This document shows, piece after piece, positions 62,241 to 64,000 of a stretch of DNA of 64,000 bases. The first letter of the stretch is position 1, and every line of letters starts with the position of its first letter. Origin of the DNA: Sedimentisphaera salicampi. Its GTDB lineage: Bacteria; Planctomycetota; Phycisphaerae; Sedimentisphaerales; Sedimentisphaeraceae. A program made the position numbers and the translations under genes. The DNA lies in the NCBI RefSeq assembly GCF_002117005.1, contig NZ_CP021023.1, forward strand, positions 62,001 through 126,000, given 5' to 3'. Under the pieces are notes generated by a model, which was not told where the DNA came from, ran no database searches, and was given only the letters and a program-made list of their open reading frames with translations.

Positions 62241-64000
62241 TTATTCTTCGCTCTCAATAAGCGTTATTGTGCGTTTATCAGGATGTTTAAGCCAGCTGTC
62301 TATCTCTGAGAGCCTGTCGTACTCGAATTCCCTTATAACAGCGGGTCTTGTTTCCATAGTATATTTTATTGTTATCATCCTGCCTCTTTGAGTACATTCG
62401 ATTTCGATAACTCCTGCCCCTGCCGGCAGAACCCTTTTCTCCGATTTCGGCATCATCAGCACTTCCATCCCCTCAGGGACAGCGGTATTCACAGTAATCT
62501 CTGCCTTGCTGTAGCCCGGCATATAGTAAGGATTCTCGCGAACATCTTCACTTATTCCAATGCTTCCCGGATTTGCAGGGACAGTAAAATACATCAGATT
62601 GCCTTCTTTAACTGCGTATTTGGGTATGTCCAGCTCATACTGCTTAAGCCCCGGATAAGCGGAAAAATCTGTTATAAGCTCGCTTTCTGCCTCAGCGAAC
62701 TGGGAGATGTTTGAAACGAGCTTTTCGTAGTATCTTCTTCGCTTTTCCGGAGTTACCTCAGAAAAGTATTTGTTTGATTCAGCAAAATTTGTTCCCCATA
62801 TCCGGCTTTCATGGAGCATCTCAGCCTTTCCTTCGGGAGTGATTTCCAGCTCTATCAGCGAATCAGACCTGTTTGTGTATTCCTCGGGCACATCAATTCT
62901 CAAAAGCTGCCTTGTCTCTGTATTTACAGACATCCTGCGGTTTCTGTATGTCGTGCCGAGCTGGGCGTATTGAGTTGTATCGCCGATATAGAAAACGCCC
63001 TCATCAGTATGAGTTTTTACAAGCGGAGAACCCCAAAGAGACGGGGATACGGTTTCCTTCATCAGATCCTCAAATTCATTGAGCCGCCCGCAATTTGCGG
63101 GCAGAATAATTTCATTCTCAATGCCGGAAAGCTCCAGCAGTTTCGAGGTGAGTATTGCCTTGTCCAGCCTGTTGCCGTAGCCGTTTTCAAGCGTCTGCCT
63201 GCAGGTGAAGTGTTTACCAAGCGGGATTCGGGTGTATGAAGGGCCGGCGGTTCTGATATTCCGTGCTGCGAAATCCCTTATAGAAATTATTATCTCTTTA
63301 TCGCTCTCAGCGTCTTTGGTTATCTCCTTCACTTTTTCGGATATCTTTTCTTCCTGTGAGGCCACCCTTGATGCTGCGGCAACGCTTACCATATCAGCAT
63401 ACTCTCCTATTTGACCTGTGCTTACCCTTAAGAAAGGTGTATAGGCGTATTTTGGAGGCAATGAGCTTTCGGCCTTAAGCGCGGGGAGGTCTTTAGCTGT
63501 CCATACATACTTTTTTGTCCCTTGGTTTTCACTGCTTTGCCGTTCGATGATTCCTTCACCGCTCACAGTTCCCGGGTTGAGAATCCCGTTATCATCGCAC
63601 ACTATATGAGTTTCTATGTTTGAAGGGATATTCAGCTTTACTGTCATTCGGCGGTGAGGCTCATAACCTTGAAAAGTCCTGTACATAGAAAAATAAGGTC
63701 GGTTTTTGAGCGTCCTTTTAACGCTGTATTCTATAACGCTTCCCGCTTCCACTCCCGGCAGAGAAGCTACAAGAGTTTTGCCCTCGGGGTATTGCGGAGC
63801 AGAGGCCACCCAGCCTGCATCCATTACATTCTTCTCAACTTCGCTTATCTCTTTCACATTCCCGTCGTTTATGACTCTCGCATAGTTCAGCTCCAGTTCT
63901 TCCCAAACAGGCACATAGCTGAATTTGAGCTCTGAGTAGTCTTTTTTGCCCTTATAGCTGAGAATCTTCCTGCGAACTACAGTTTCAACAGTCCAGTTAT
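62241..64000 (-). CDS. DUF3857/transglutaminase-like protein, 5' end outside window, catalytic Cys missing
   Basis: The frame stays open to the right edge (it begins NWTVETVVRRKILSYKGKKD), so the true start lies beyond 64000; 585 codons are visible, plus the stop. The first part is a DUF3857-type domain (SYVPVWEELELNYARVINDG, then SLPGVEAGSVIEYSVKR). A transglutaminase-like core follows (REIIISIRDFAARNIR-like stretch, then TLENGYGNRLDKAILTSKLL). In active relatives the second segment has GxxC, but here Arg (codon complement 63168-63170) stands where Cys is expected, so the domain is probably not catalytic. The C-terminal half is beta-rich. The protein is likely exported; the signal peptide is not visible. 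It converges on the GH2 gene. Confidence 0.85.
   Translation of the reverse strand, partial: NWTVETVVRRKILSYKGKKDYSELKFSYVPVWEELELNYARVINDGNVKEISEVEKNVMDAGWVASAPQYPEGKTLVASLPGVEAGSVIEYSVKRTLKNRPYFSMYRTFQGYEPHRRMTVKLNIPSNIETHIVCDDNGILNPGTVSGEGIIERQSSENQGTKKYVWTAKDLPALKAESSLPPKYAYTPFLRVSTGQIGEYADMVSVAAASRVASQEEKISEKVKEITKDAESDKEIIISIRDFAARNIRTAGPSYTRIPLGKHFTCRQTLENGYGNRLDKAILTSKLLELSGIENEIILPANCGRLNEFEDLMKETVSPSLWGSPLVKTHTDEGVFYIGDTTQYAQLGTTYRNRRMSVNTETRQLLRIDVPEEYTNRSDSLIELEITPEGKAEMLHESRIWGTNFAESNKYFSEVTPEKRRRYYEKLVSNISQFAEAESELITDFSAYPGLKQYELDIPKYAVKEGNLMYFTVPANPGSIGISEDVRENPYYMPGYSKAEITVNTAVPEGMEVLMMPKSEKRVLPAGAGVIEIECTQRGRMITIKYTMETRPAVIREFEYDRLSEIDSWLKHPDKRTITLIESEE

Overview
The window looks like chromosomal DNA of an anaerobic, polysaccharide-degrading planctomycete of the class Phycisphaerae, probably close to Sedimentisphaerales. 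This is an inference from gene content: PEP-CTERM surface proteins, prepilin-type H-X9-DG proteins, an ECF sigma factor paired with a FecR protein, many LamG and dockerin-like modules, Tat-exported Fe-S and aldo/keto reductase proteins, and a pyruvate:ferredoxin oxidoreductase. No rRNA gene is present to confirm it. No mobile element, CRISPR array or phage region was seen.

Layout. 1-1890: the start of a solute-binding sensor gene, a stand-alone receiver domain, and a two-gene unit encoding a cobalamin-binding sensor-like protein and an unknown partner. 2089-5130: a secreted GH2 beta-galactosidase. 5507-10496: a redox module (DUF6599-like protein, Tat DUF362 protein, a fused NapH/NapG-like polyferredoxin, a Tat aldo/keto reductase). 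10598-10906: tRNA-Tyr, tRNA-CAT and tRNA-Cys. 11028-14815 (minus): the housekeeping operon ffh, unknown gene, rpsP, trmD, rplS, yraN. 15317-19110: a small unknown gene, then five tandem PEP-CTERM genes built from shared 5' and 3' DNA blocks around variable centres. 19288-22851 (minus): nifJ.

23250-28148 (minus): a cupin lipoprotein and a complete unsaturated-uronate route (kduI, kduD, kdgK, eda) under an IclR regulator, leading from 5-keto-4-deoxyuronate to pyruvate and glyceraldehyde 3-phosphate. Pyruvate from this route could feed NifJ. 28301-31246: class II photolyase, tRNA-Gln, a sugar nucleotidyltransferase and a small Cys-rich protein. 31336-35220: two very similar sodium:solute symporters. 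35292-36701 (minus): prfA and rpmE. 36980-48464 (minus): a compact type IV pilus cluster ordered pilB, pilC, major pilin, minor pilins, pilM, pilN, pilO, pilP-like, pilQ, pilT.

48825-62141 (plus): a surface-glycan region with an ECF sigma factor, a FecR protein carrying an NPCBM-like C-terminus, a planctomycete-type prepilin, two large LamG/Ig paralogues, a GH43-LamG enzyme and a GH2 enzyme. The last four end in a single dockerin-like tail. 62241-64000 (minus): a DUF3857/transglutaminase-like protein that runs off the right edge and appears to lack the catalytic cysteine.

The strongest leads are the mosaic PEP-CTERM array, the Wx9EH cobalamin protein with its unknown partner, the sigma/FecR-NPCBM glycan locus with repeated dockerin-like tails, and the redox module with its fused polyferredoxin. 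All functions are read from the sequence and from knowledge of families; no database search was run.
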